Shown: one piece after another, positions 15,979-24,436 of the stretch
How the letters are laid out: each line of letters begins with the position of its first letter
Position numbering within the stretch: the first letter of the stretch is position 1
From: Xanthomonas cassavae CFBP 4642
GTDB lineage: Bacteria > Pseudomonadota > Gammaproteobacteria > Xanthomonadales > Xanthomonadaceae
DNA length: 64,000 bases
Direction of reading: 5' to 3'
NCBI RefSeq assembly: GCF_000454545.1
Contig: NZ_CM002139.1
Coordinates: forward strand, 4,406,616 to 4,470,615
Program-made: the position numbers and the translations under genes
Notes under the pieces: model-generated
What the model was told of the DNA's origin: nothing
What the model saw: only the letters and a program-made list of their open reading frames with translations
The model's database searches: none

Positions 15979-18795
15979 ATGCATGCTCTCGCAGACCACC
16001 AGCAGCAGCGCGCCATACTCGAGCAACTGCGGACCAGCAGCGATCCACAGGCCCGGCAGCAAGCCGAAAAACTGCAAACGCTCTATCACGACCGTGAAAT
16101 GGCCGGACTTTCCGACGATGTGTACGACTCGGCCAAAGGCGAAGGACAGCCGGGTGCCGGATGGATCCGCGCCAGTGAGCATCTGAACAAACTGCGTGAG
16201 TACGCGCCGCAGCTGAACATGACCGATGATCAGATCAAAGAATTGCTTCGTCCGAAGGAGTCCGGCTTCCGGGCCGAAATCTACCTCCCCGATCCGGCCA
16301 TCCTTGGCCCCGGCTACAAGCCGACGGTGGCATACAAGGGCTCGGCCGGCGAAGTCCTGACGCCGGATGGGCTACGCCCCACCGGCAGCGAAGATTTTGT
16401 TGCCAACAACTTCCCGCAGTCGGTGGGCTTGAGGACCGATTACTACGACCGCGCGATGCGCCTTGCAGCTGCCTTGAAAGATCAAAAGCTCGACTTCGAA
16501 ATCACCGGCCACTCCCTCGGCGGCGGCATGGCCTCGGCGGCCGCAGCTGTGACAGGTATGCGTACCACCACCTTCAATGCCGCCGGCCTGCATCCGCTCA
16601 CCGCCCAGCGGTTTGCCCAGGAAAATGGGCTGCCGGTCTACGACCCCGGACACAGTGTCATCGCCTACCAGGTCACCGGCGAGGTCCTCAATGACGGCAT
16701 CCAGCAGAATATCCATCGCCTGGATGCGTTCCGGCGCGCAGAACTGGGCGCGGTACTGAAGGAAACCTGCACCGTGCTCGATGAGTTGCCGCAAGGCAAG
16801 GCCTTGCTGGCCAGCCAGCTGGATGCAACGTTGCCGGCCCACGCGCAACCGGCAGCCCACGCGTTCCTGGACCGGCTGCAGCACGGCAACACCGCGCAGC
16901 TGTTGCGCGAGTTGCCGTTGGCGGCTGGCCAGATGCAACCGCTGCTGGCGGCCAAGCAGCATGCAGCCGATGGCCAAGGCATCGTCGATCGCCCTGCGCG
17001 TCTGTCGCTGCGGGATGTGTCCAACTTCGCCGGCCCGGCGCTGGATGCGCTGCATGCCACCTCGCAAGGTGTCCGCGTGGGGCGCGGCCTGGGCGGGGTG
17101 GTCGCGGAGTCGGGCCACGTGGCAGGCCAGGCGCTGGATGCCGCGGGCGACCTGGCCCAGCGCGCGGCGCAGGCCGCAGCGCAGGTCCGCCAGGCGACCA
17201 CCCAGCAACTGGGGGCCGCCGCGGGAGACGGTATGGAGCAGGCCGGTGCACTCGCCGCGCAGGGGCGGCAGGCCCTGGGGCAGGTGCAAGCCGGCGCAGC
17301 GCGTTTGCAGGGCCAGGCGCAGGGCGAAGCGGCTTCGCTAGGCGCGGCGGCGCTGCGTGGCCTGGGCGGGATGCTGCCGCAGGCGTTGGACGCACAGCTC
17401 AATGCACAGGCCGAGCGCCTGGCGCAGGCCGGTGCGGCCGCGGAACAACGCGGGCAGAACCAGGCCACACAGCGTTTGAACGAAGCGGCCGATGACGCCC
17501 GGCAGATCCGGCAGCGTGGCCATGAAACAGGCCAGGCGCTCGGTACGGCCGCCAGCCAGGTTGGGCAGGCCGAGCACGCCAGTTGGACTGCAGCGGGCGC
17601 CCAGGCGAACGCGCTGCTGGACACGGCAGGGCGGTATGCCGGGGCGGCCTCCGCGCTGGCGCCTGAGATCTACGCCAAGCAGGCCGGTGTGGCCACGGCC
17701 GCGGTGGCCACCTACGCCACGCACAACCCGACCACTCCGCAAGGCCTGTTCAATCTGGTCAGGACCGGCGAGTTCGCCGGCAAACTGGGCCAGAGCCTGG
17801 ACGAGGCCACCGAACGGCATCTGATGACCGAGACGGTGGTGCCCATCCTGGATGCGCTCATCCAGGATGTCGAACGCAAGGCGCGCGCGCAGGCCGCGCC
17901 GGATCAGGCCCAGGCGCAAGGCGCTGCGCTCGGACCGGGCGACCGCGGCGCCGGGGTGCAGGCGCTACAGGCTAGCCTGATCCAACTGGGCATCAACGAA
18001 CGGATCAAGACGCCCATGGACATCAACGGCTTCTACGATCAGCCTACCCAGCGCGGCGTGCAGGCGTTTCAGTTGATGCATGGCATGGACGACGTCAACG
18101 GCATCGCCGATCACCACACCCTTGCAGCGGTGCAACAGCAAGCCGGGGTAGCCGTCGCGCAGCGCGACATGGTTCCACAGCACAGTGCGCCCGCCTCGCA
18201 TGACACCGCGGCCACAGCTGTGGCTGCATCGGTGGCAAACGCATCCGAGCGCGCGCAACCGGACCTCGCTGCGCAGCATCAGCAACAGTCGCTGGAACAG
18301 CAACGCCACTGGCAACTGCACAGGGAGCAGACGGAGCAGCAGGAGCATGCGCGGCTGGCAGAGCAAGAAAACGCCGATACGCAACGCGAGCAGGCGACCG
18401 TGGGAAGCGACCACGGACGGCAATCACCGGGGCTGCTTGCCTTCAGCGACCCTGCGCATCCAGGCCATGCGTTGTATGCAGATGTCAAGAATCGACTGGA
18501 TGCCAAGGGCACGCCGCTGCCGGAGGACCGCCTGACCCAGGTCACCGCAGCCGTCTACATCGATGGCTTCCGACCTGGCTGGAGCGGGCGGGTGGATGTG
18601 GTCAACGAGAACTTCTTTGCACAGAACTACGACGACATCACCAAGCGCGTGAATATGCCCCTGACCGGTACGGCACCATCGGTACAGGAATCGATGCAGC
18701 AAGTTCAGGCGCACGCACTCGAAACGGTGCGGCAGCAAGAGGCGATTGCGCACGCCAGCCGAGATCAGCCAACGCCGCCGGGACCGGTCATATGA
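15979..18795 (+). CDS. lipase-type interbacterial effector with PG-binding domain and XVIPCD-like tail
   Basis: Protein of 938 residues without a signal peptide. Residues 100-240 form an alpha/beta-hydrolase lipase of class-3 type, with the nucleophile motif GHSLGGG at 177-183 (Ser179). A long Ala/Gln-rich, probably helical linker spans about 370-620. A peptidoglycan-binding domain follows near 649-720 (GDRGAGVQALQASLIQLG to FQLMHGMDDVNGIAD), then a Gln-rich segment. The C-terminal 120 residues open with DPAHPGHALYADVKNRLDAK and end with PSVQESMQQVQ, resembling the XVIPCD signal that delivers Xanthomonas X-T4SS effectors. The central FAVQG motif is missing, so the match is partial. The natural target would be membrane phospholipid of rival bacteria. 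AAGGA precedes the ATG. No VirB/VirD4 genes are in the window. Confidence 0.75.
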   Translation: MHALADHQQQRAILEQLRTSSDPQARQQAEKLQTLYHDREMAGLSDDVYDSAKGEGQPGAGWIRASEHLNKLREYAPQLNMTDDQIKELLRPKESGFRAEIYLPDPAILGPGYKPTVAYKGSAGEVLTPDGLRPTGSEDFVANNFPQSVGLRTDYYDRAMRLAAALKDQKLDFEITGHSLGGGMASAAAAVTGMRTTTFNAAGLHPLTAQRFAQENGLPVYDPGHSVIAYQVTGEVLNDGIQQNIHRLDAFRRAELGAVLKETCTVLDELPQGKALLASQLDATLPAHAQPAAHAFLDRLQHGNTAQLLRELPLAAGQMQPLLAAKQHAADGQGIVDRPARLSLRDVSNFAGPALDALHATSQGVRVGRGLGGVVAESGHVAGQALDAAGDLAQRAAQAAAQVRQATTQQLGAAAGDGMEQAGALAAQGRQALGQVQAGAARLQGQAQGEAASLGAAALRGLGGMLPQALDAQLNAQAERLAQAGAAAEQRGQNQATQRLNEAADDARQIRQRGHETGQALGTAASQVGQAEHASWTAAGAQANALLDTAGRYAGAASALAPEIYAKQAGVATAAVATYATHNPTTPQGLFNLVRTGEFAGKLGQSLDEATERHLMTETVVPILDALIQDVERKARAQAAPDQAQAQGAALGPGDRGAGVQALQASLIQLGINERIKTPMDINGFYDQPTQRGVQAFQLMHGMDDVNGIADHHTLAAVQQQAGVAVAQRDMVPQHSAPASHDTAATAVAASVANASERAQPDLAAQHQQQSLEQQRHWQLHREQTEQQEHARLAEQENADTQREQATVGSDHGRQSPGLLAFSDPAHPGHALYADVKNRLDAKGTPLPEDRLTQVTAAVYIDGFRPGWSGRVDVVNENFFAQNYDDITKRVNMPLTGTAPSVQESMQQVQAHALETVRQQEAIAHASRDQPTPPGPVI

Positions 18796-18875
18796 AGGCA
18801 AGGCACCCCGGTTGCGCGCCAGTGTCGACCCGACTGCCTGCGTGCCTGGGCGCCGGCGCGAAATAGGCGGTGGAA

Positions 18876-19331
18876 ATGACGGACACGCGCGCCCTTGCAA
18901 GAACAGCCTTTGCTGCATTCGCGCATGCCGACTGGCATGGCCTGCTGCATGGCCCTCACGTGGTGTACCTGCTGGCGCATGCACGGCGCGATGCCTTCTA
19001 CATCGACGTGGCCAGCGACTTGGCCGCCGTGACCGGGCAGTGCCGGCATCTCATGGCGCAACAAGAAGCGACGCTGCCCCGGCGCCAGGTAATGCCGCTG
19101 CTGCTGGTGTGGTTCGAAGTGCAGAACGACCCCGCAGCGGCGCGAGCACGCGCGAACGCGATCCGCCGTTGGACGCATGCGTGGCAACGGCGGCTGGTTG
19201 AGACCTTGAATCCGCAGTGGCTCGACCTGGACGGGTACGCCTGTGGCTTTCCCGGCGAGCTGCCGCAGGTGGGAGAACGTCGAGCCCGGCGCAGCAACAT
19301 ACCGAACCCGTTTGACGTGCAGGCCACCTGA
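18876..19331 (+). CDS. GIY-YIG-like protein with degenerate active site
   Basis: Protein of 151 residues, or 153 if the in-frame GTG at 18870 is used. The pattern follows UPF0213/YhbQ-type GIY-YIG proteins: HVVYLLAHARRDAFYIDVAS where the family has a YxYxLxxxxxxxLYIGxTS motif. A C-terminal WTHAWQRRLVETLNPQWLDL follows, matching the family's K-x-W-x-R-x-x-K ... LNPxWxDL end. The YIG glycine is Asp here, and the catalytic Glu position in the AIRRW helix is Ala, so nuclease activity is doubtful. It sits 80 bases behind the effector gene. It could be an unrelated resident or part of the module. Confidence 0.6.
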   Translation: MTDTRALARTAFAAFAHADWHGLLHGPHVVYLLAHARRDAFYIDVASDLAAVTGQCRHLMAQQEATLPRRQVMPLLLVWFEVQNDPAAARARANAIRRWTHAWQRRLVETLNPQWLDLDGYACGFPGELPQVGERRARRSNIPNPFDVQAT

Positions 19332-19639
19332 GTAGCCAGGCCGTAGGCGCGCATCCGCGCCGGCCCGGTGCGCACCTGCACCCTCTGCGCTGGCGCCAGC
19401 TGCGCCAAAGTCCGCCTGCAGCGGCGATTGACGCACACGTGACCGGATGCCCCCGTGCAGCATTGCCTGAGCGTGCTGCCCAAGAGCGGATAACAACACA
19501 ACTGCGCAGCCGCCAATGCGCAACCGCCAGGTGGAGGCGCGGTCGGTACTCGGAATCGTCATGGACCACGCGTCCACACCGGTTCTGACCGTAGCGTCCA
19601 CGCCCACCTGACGACTGCCCGCGGCGCTCTGTTTCCGCT
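19332..19639. other. gene-free stretch
   Basis: About 310 bases between convergent genes. No coding frame, terminator or repeat was recognised apart from scattered short GC-rich palindromes. Confidence 0.4.
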
Positions 19640-20335
19640 CTACTCCTGCAGCCGGTCGCAATCCTCCCTCAAGGCCCCGATGCCGACAGGTTGGCCATTC
19701 GACTCCTTGGTCACCTGCTGCTCGGCAGCGCGCTGCCTGCTGCGACACTCCATCCGCGCGCGCTCCCGCTTGCGCTGCGCAGTCCTGGCCGCGTCGATTT
19801 CGGCGCGTTCGCGATTGGTCCGTTCGGTGTTTTCGCGTGTTTCCTGCTTGACGCGCCTGGCAATGGACGGCTCGCCGCTCTGCGCAGAGCCCTCGCCGGG
19901 CGCCAGCACCTCCAGATCAGGCGAGCTCTCCGGTGCATGGTTGCGCCACAGCGCACGTTCGCTCTCCACGGTCCATTCGCGGCCGCGATAATGCGCGTCC
20001 CAATAGGGATCCAGCGAAAACGCGATCCTCGGGACTACGCGAGCGAGATTGCTGCGATCCAAGGCAATCACCTGCGCAGGCATCCAGCCGCGCGCATCGG
20101 GCGCACGCACATCGCACCACCTGCCATTGTTCAGGCACCCGTAAACGGTGAGCGTATTGCCTGCGCCGGCTTCACCCACGCGCCGGTATTCCTCGCCAGG
20201 GCCCGCGCGCAGGCCGGCCAGACTGCTGGCGTGACCGGTGTGCTGCGCAGCGGCCGGTACCGCCGCTGCAATCAACAACCCTACACTCCATGACAAACGT
20301 CGCTGCACTGCACTCGCCTTGATGTGCTGGTCCAT
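19640..20335 (-). CDS. SH3-domain protein with signal peptide
   Basis: Exported protein of 231 residues. The N-terminal signal ends near VPAAAQH. A bacterial SH3b domain follows: LRAGPGEEYRRVGEAGAG, then LTVYGCLNNGRWCDVRAPDA and RGWMPAQVI. A motif-like stretch DPYWDAHYRGREW follows. The C-terminal half is highly charged, probably helical (RENTERTNRERAEIDAARTA) and contains two Cys. SH3b domains often bind cell wall or act in envelope proteins. The specific function is unknown. The gene is monocistronic and convergent with the GIY-YIG-like gene. Confidence 0.7.
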   Translation of the reverse strand: MDQHIKASAVQRRLSWSVGLLIAAAVPAAAQHTGHASSLAGLRAGPGEEYRRVGEAGAGNTLTVYGCLNNGRWCDVRAPDARGWMPAQVIALDRSNLARVVPRIAFSLDPYWDAHYRGREWTVESERALWRNHAPESSPDLEVLAPGEGSAQSGEPSIARRVKQETRENTERTNRERAEIDAARTAQRKRERARMECRSRQRAAEQQVTKESNGQPVGIGALREDCDRLQE

Positions 20336-20459
20336 TCGCGCATCGGTCGCCCGCGTGCCACGCTGCTGCGCTTATCAAGACGCTCGCCTCACTGCACTGC
20401 GAACGCAGGCAGTGGGAATGGCGCACCTGCCAGCGGCGGCAGCTGCGCGACTGACAGGC

Positions 20460-22484
20460 TCATCCCGCCATGCCGTTGTGCCGCAGCAATGCGTCGATGC
20501 TCGGCGCACGCCCACGGAAGGCGCGAAAGTTGTCGGCCGCGCTGCGGCTGCCACCGCGCGACAACACCTCGAAGCGAAAACGTGCACCCGTTTCAGCGAC
20601 CTGTTCCGGCGCCTCTTCGAACGCGGCATAGGCATCGGCGCTGAGCACTTCGGCCCACTTGTAGCTGTAATAGCCGGCTGCGTAACCGCCTGCGAAAATA
20701 TGGCTGAACTGATGCGGGAAGCGATTCCACGCCGGCGGACGATTGACCGCCACTTCGTCGCGCACGCGTTCGATCAGCTGCAGCACGCTGTCGTGCACCG
20801 GGTCGAAGCTGCTGTGCAGCTGCATGTCGAACAACGCAAATTCCAGCTGGCGCACGGTGGACATGCCGCTCTGGAAATTGCGCGCGGCCAGCAGGCGGTC
20901 GAACAGGTTGCGCGGCAGCGGTTCGCCCGTCTGCACATGCGCGGTCATCGTCTGCACGCGCTCCCATTCCCAGCAGAAGTTCTCCATGAACTGGCTGGGC
21001 AGCTCCACCGCGTCCCACTCCACGCCGTTGATGCCGGCCACACCGAGCTCGCCGATACAGGTGAGCAACTGGTGCAGGCCATGGCCCATTTCATGGAACA
21101 GCGTGGTGACTTCGCCGTGCCGGAACGTGGCCGGTGCATCGCCACTGCCGCGGCCGAAATTGCACACCAGATACACCAGCGGCGTCTGCACGCCGTTGGC
21201 GGTGTCGCGGCGATTGCGGCAATCGTCCATCCAGGCACCGCCGCGCTTGCCTTCGCGCGCGTAGAGATCCAGATAGAACTGGCCGACCAGCGCGCCTTGC
21301 GCATCTTCGAGCCGGTAGAACCGCACATCCGGATGCCACACCGGCGCGCTGTCCGGCTTGACCGTAAGCCCGTACAGGCTATGGATCACATCGAACAGGC
21401 CGGCCAGCACTTTCGGCTCGGTGAAGTATTGCTTCACTTCCTGCTCGGAGAAGCTGTAGCGGGCCTGCTTGAGCTTTTCGCTGGCGTAGGCCAGGTCCCA
21501 GGCCTGCAGTGCGTCCAGGCCGAGTTCGTCGCGGGCGAAGGCGTCCAGTTCGGCGCGGTCGCGCTGCGCATACGGCTTGGCACGCACCGCCAGATCGCGC
21601 AGGAACCCCATCACTTCAGCCGGACTCTGCGCCATCTTGATGGCGATGGAATACTCCGCGTAACTGGCAAAGCCGAGCAGCTGCGCCAGCTCGGCGCGCA
21701 GCGCGAGAATGCGATCGATGTTGGCGCTGTTGTCCAGCGCCGCGTCGCCGAACTCGGAAGCGCGCTCGGCGTTGGCGCGATAAAGCGTTGCACGCAATTG
21801 GCGACTATCGGCATCGGTCTGCACCGGCAGGTAGCACGGCATCTGCAAGGTGAACTTCCACCCTGGCACGCCGTCCTTTTCTGCGGCCGCGCGCGCGGCA
21901 GCGATCACTTCGGCCGGCAGACCCGACAGCTGGGTGTCGTCTTCGGTCACGTACGACCAGGCATCGGTGGCATCGAGCACGTTCTGCGAAAACTTCGCCG
22001 CCAGTGCCGACAGTTCTTCCTGGATCTGCGCAAAGCGCGCCTTGGCGGCGTCGTCCAGCTCGGCACCGCCGAGCCGGAAATCGCGCAGCGCGTTGTCCAG
22101 CACCTTGCGCCGGGCTTCATCGTAGTGCGCAGCTTCCGACGACTGCGCCAGCGCATTGTACTGCGCGTACAGCGCCAGGTTCTGGCCCAGCGCGCTGCCG
22201 AAGCGGCTCACCTTGGGCAGGTTGCTGTTGTAGGCCTCGCGCAACTCGGGGGTGTTCATCACTGCCTGCAGATGGCCCACCTGCCCCCAGGCGCGCCAGA
22301 GCCGCTCGGTGGCGTCGTCCAGCGGCACCACGAAGCTGTCCCAGCTGACCGGGCCGACCTGTTCGGCCGCCTTCACTGCCGCCTCGGCCTGCGCCAGCAG
22401 CTGGTCGATCGCCGGGCCCACATGCTCTGGACCGATCGCATCGAAGGACGGCAGTCCGGAGAGGTCGAGCAAGGGATTGGTCAT
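20460..22484 (-). CDS. prlC: oligopeptidase A (M3 zinc metallopeptidase)
   Basis: Cytoplasmic peptidase of 674 residues that degrades short peptides, including cleaved signal peptides. The zinc site is HEMGH (His464, Glu465, His468), with the third ligand in the downstream NGVEWDAVELPSQFMENF block typical of the M3 family. The start MTNPLLDLSGLPSFD agrees with OpdA/PrlC N-termini. The gene follows the PLP-enzyme gene by 97 bases on the same strand and may be co-transcribed with it. Confidence 0.92.
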   Translation of the reverse strand: MTNPLLDLSGLPSFDAIGPEHVGPAIDQLLAQAEAAVKAAEQVGPVSWDSFVVPLDDATERLWRAWGQVGHLQAVMNTPELREAYNSNLPKVSRFGSALGQNLALYAQYNALAQSSEAAHYDEARRKVLDNALRDFRLGGAELDDAAKARFAQIQEELSALAAKFSQNVLDATDAWSYVTEDDTQLSGLPAEVIAAARAAAEKDGVPGWKFTLQMPCYLPVQTDADSRQLRATLYRANAERASEFGDAALDNSANIDRILALRAELAQLLGFASYAEYSIAIKMAQSPAEVMGFLRDLAVRAKPYAQRDRAELDAFARDELGLDALQAWDLAYASEKLKQARYSFSEQEVKQYFTEPKVLAGLFDVIHSLYGLTVKPDSAPVWHPDVRFYRLEDAQGALVGQFYLDLYAREGKRGGAWMDDCRNRRDTANGVQTPLVYLVCNFGRGSGDAPATFRHGEVTTLFHEMGHGLHQLLTCIGELGVAGINGVEWDAVELPSQFMENFCWEWERVQTMTAHVQTGEPLPRNLFDRLLAARNFQSGMSTVRQLEFALFDMQLHSSFDPVHDSVLQLIERVRDEVAVNRPPAWNRFPHQFSHIFAGGYAAGYYSYKWAEVLSADAYAAFEEAPEQVAETGARFRFEVLSRGGSRSAADNFRAFRGRAPSIDALLRHNGMAG

Positions 22485-22580
22485 GGAGCGCTCCGGCGAT
22501 GGACTGGATCAGGGGAAGGGACAAGCGGCACGCGGCGGTGTACGCGGGCGCGTGCACCATCTACCGCAACGATATGGCGG

Positions 22581-23684
22581 TCATTCCAGCGCAGCACAAG
22601 GCAGCGGCGGCAACACACCGCCGTTGACTGCGCTGGCAATGGCCGCGTCGCTGTCGGCGGTGTCGATCTCGCGCGCCACATACCAGGCCGGGTCGTAGTA
22701 ACTATGCGCGTAACGCTCGCCGGCATCGCACAGGATGGTGACGATGGAGCCCTGCCGGCCTTCCTCGCGCATGCGCTGGGCGGCCTGCAGCACGCCGACG
22801 AAGTTGGTGCCGGTGGAACCGCCCACGCGGCGGCCCAGGGTGGCGCTGACGTGGCGCATGGCCGCCAGGCTCAGCGCGTCGGGCACTTTGACCATCGCAT
22901 CCACGCAGGTGGCAATGAAGCTGGACTCCACCCGCGGCCGGCCGATGCCTTCGATACGCGAGCCGCCGGTGATGATCAATTCCTTGGGGCACTGCCCGTC
23001 CACCGCGCGGCAGTAGCCATCGAAGAACACCGACACTTCCGGGTCGGCGCACAGGATGCGGGTGGCGTGGCGCCGGTAGCGCACATAGCGCCCCAGGGTG
23101 GCGCTGGTGCCGCCGGTGCCGGGGCTGCACACGATCCATTCCGGAATCGGGTGCGGCTCTTCGGCCAGCTGCTTGAAGATCGATTCGGCGATGTTGTTGT
23201 TGGCGCGCCAGTCGGTGGCGCGCTCGGCGTAGGTGAACTGGTCCATGAAGTGCCCGCCGGTCTCGCGTGCGAGCTGGTGCGAGGCGCTGTCCAGGTCGCA
23301 GGCGCGCTCCACCAAATGACAGCGCCCGCCCTGGAACTCGATCGCGGCGATCTTTTCCGGCGAGGTCGAGGCCGGCATCACCGCGATGAAAGGCACTCCC
23401 AGCAGGCGCGCGAAATACGCTTCGGACACGGCGGTGGAGCCGCTGGAGGCTTCGATCACCGGGCGGCCCGCGCGCAGCCAGCCATTGGTCAGCGCGTACA
23501 GGAACAGCGACCGCGCCAACCGGTGCTTGAGGCTGCCGGTGGGGTGGCTGGACTCGTCCTTGAAGTACAGGTCGATGCCCGGATAGCCTGGCAAATCCAT
23601 GGGGATCAGATGGGTATCGGCCGAACGGTTGAAATCGGCCTCGATCTTCTGGATGGCGGCGGCCACCCACTGGCGCTGCGACAT
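22581..23684 (-). CDS. PLP-dependent cysteine synthase/cysteine desulfhydrase family protein
   Basis: Fold-type II PLP enzyme of 367 residues. The Schiff-base Lys53 lies in [10 protein letters not shown]. The phosphate-binding loop is visible in [15 protein letters not shown], and an Asn/Ser-type substrate loop in [15 protein letters not shown]. Members act as cysteine synthases or L-cysteine desulfhydrases; this longer form resembles the Cds1-like group, but the reaction cannot be settled from sequence. ATG at 23684 is preferred; a GTG two codons upstream (23690) is also possible. Confidence 0.8.
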   Translation of the reverse strand: MSQRQWVAAAIQKIEADFNRSADTHLIPMDLPGYPGIDLYFKDESSHPTGSLKHRLARSLFLYALTNGWLRAGRPVIEASSGSTAVSEAYFARLLGVPFIAVMPASTSPEKIAAIEFQGGRCHLVERACDLDSASHQLARETGGHFMDQFTYAERATDWRANNNIAESIFKQLAEEPHPIPEWIVCSPGTGGTSATLGRYVRYRRHATRILCADPEVSVFFDGYCRAVDGQCPKELIITGGSRIEGIGRPRVESSFIATCVDAMVKVPDALSLAAMRHVSATLGRRVGGSTGTNFVGVLQAAQRMREEGRQGSIVTILCDAGERYAHSYYDPAWYVAREIDTADSDAAIASAVNGGVLPPLPCAALE

Positions 23685-23815
23685 GGGCACGGACGTGATG
23701 CGAAAGAGACGCCAATTCTACCGCCGCCAGGCGCACACCCGCGGCAGGCGGTCATCGGGCGGACAGTCCGGAGCCGATGGTATGCTGGCCGCATCTGTTT
23801 CCGCCGCGAGCGCCT

Positions 23816-24214
23816 GTGCTGCATTGCCTGCTCCGCCTGCTGCTGTGCCTGTGTCTGGTCGCCAACACGGCCACCGGCGCGTGGGCGTCGGTGGGCATGG
23901 CGATGCCGGAGCTGGCCATGCCGCAGCCGGCTGCGCATGGGGCGGGGCATGCGGCAAGCGCCGATGCCATGCCCTGTCATGAGGACATGGCGCCGCTGGC
24001 CCCGACCCGGCCCGACAACGCGTCCCACCATGCGCACGCGGCCGACTGCTGCAGGCTGGGCAGCTGCGACTGCCTGCAACACTGCAACCTGGCCTTGCTG
24101 ACCCTGCCGGCGATACCTGCCGGCCTGCCCGGCCGCCCGGCACTGCCGGCGATTCCGGCCGACGGGCGTGGTAGCCCGGTACCCGACCAGCCGGTTCGAC
24201 CTCCCATCGGCTGA
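23816..24214 (+). CDS. copL: CopL-type metal-binding regulatory protein
   Basis: Small Cys/His/Met-rich protein directly upstream of copAB, as in the Xanthomonas copLAB copper-resistance locus, where copL is needed for copper-inducible copA expression. From the GTG at 23816 it has a signal-like N-terminus (LHCLLRLLLCLCLVANTATG), then GMAMPELAMPQ, MPCHEDM, HHAHAADCC and CDCLQHCN, all potential copper ligands. An in-frame ATG at 23777 would add 13 residues (total 145). The GTG is preferred because it begins the hydrophobic segment directly. It ends about 220 bases before copA. Confidence 0.72.
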   Translation: MLHCLLRLLLCLCLVANTATGAWASVGMAMPELAMPQPAAHGAGHAASADAMPCHEDMAPLAPTRPDNASHHAHAADCCRLGSCDCLQHCNLALLTLPAIPAGLPGRPALPAIPADGRGSPVPDQPVRPPIG

Positions 24215-24436
24215 GCGCAGCCGACACCACGGCGGCGCTCGGCGGCGGGTACGTGCAGCGGTCGCGGGGATCTTCCCGCCCCGCATGTTCACGCCCGCTT
24301 CCCGCGTCGTCCATGCCCCTGCCGTTTCGCGCGGGTGTGTTGGCTGCCCTGATCGCTCTTCGCCCTGCATCGATGGATGCGGGATCTCTCAGCGATGCGT
24401 TGCGTCTGCCAGTCCGGTGGGCGCACCGGAGGTGTC

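Noticed and set aside
20238..24101. Very long plus-strand open frame (about 1290 codons)
   Set aside because: It is antisense to prlC and the PLP-enzyme gene, whose family motifs are complete. The translation is rich in His, Arg and Gln with no domain, a normal by-product of high-GC codon use.
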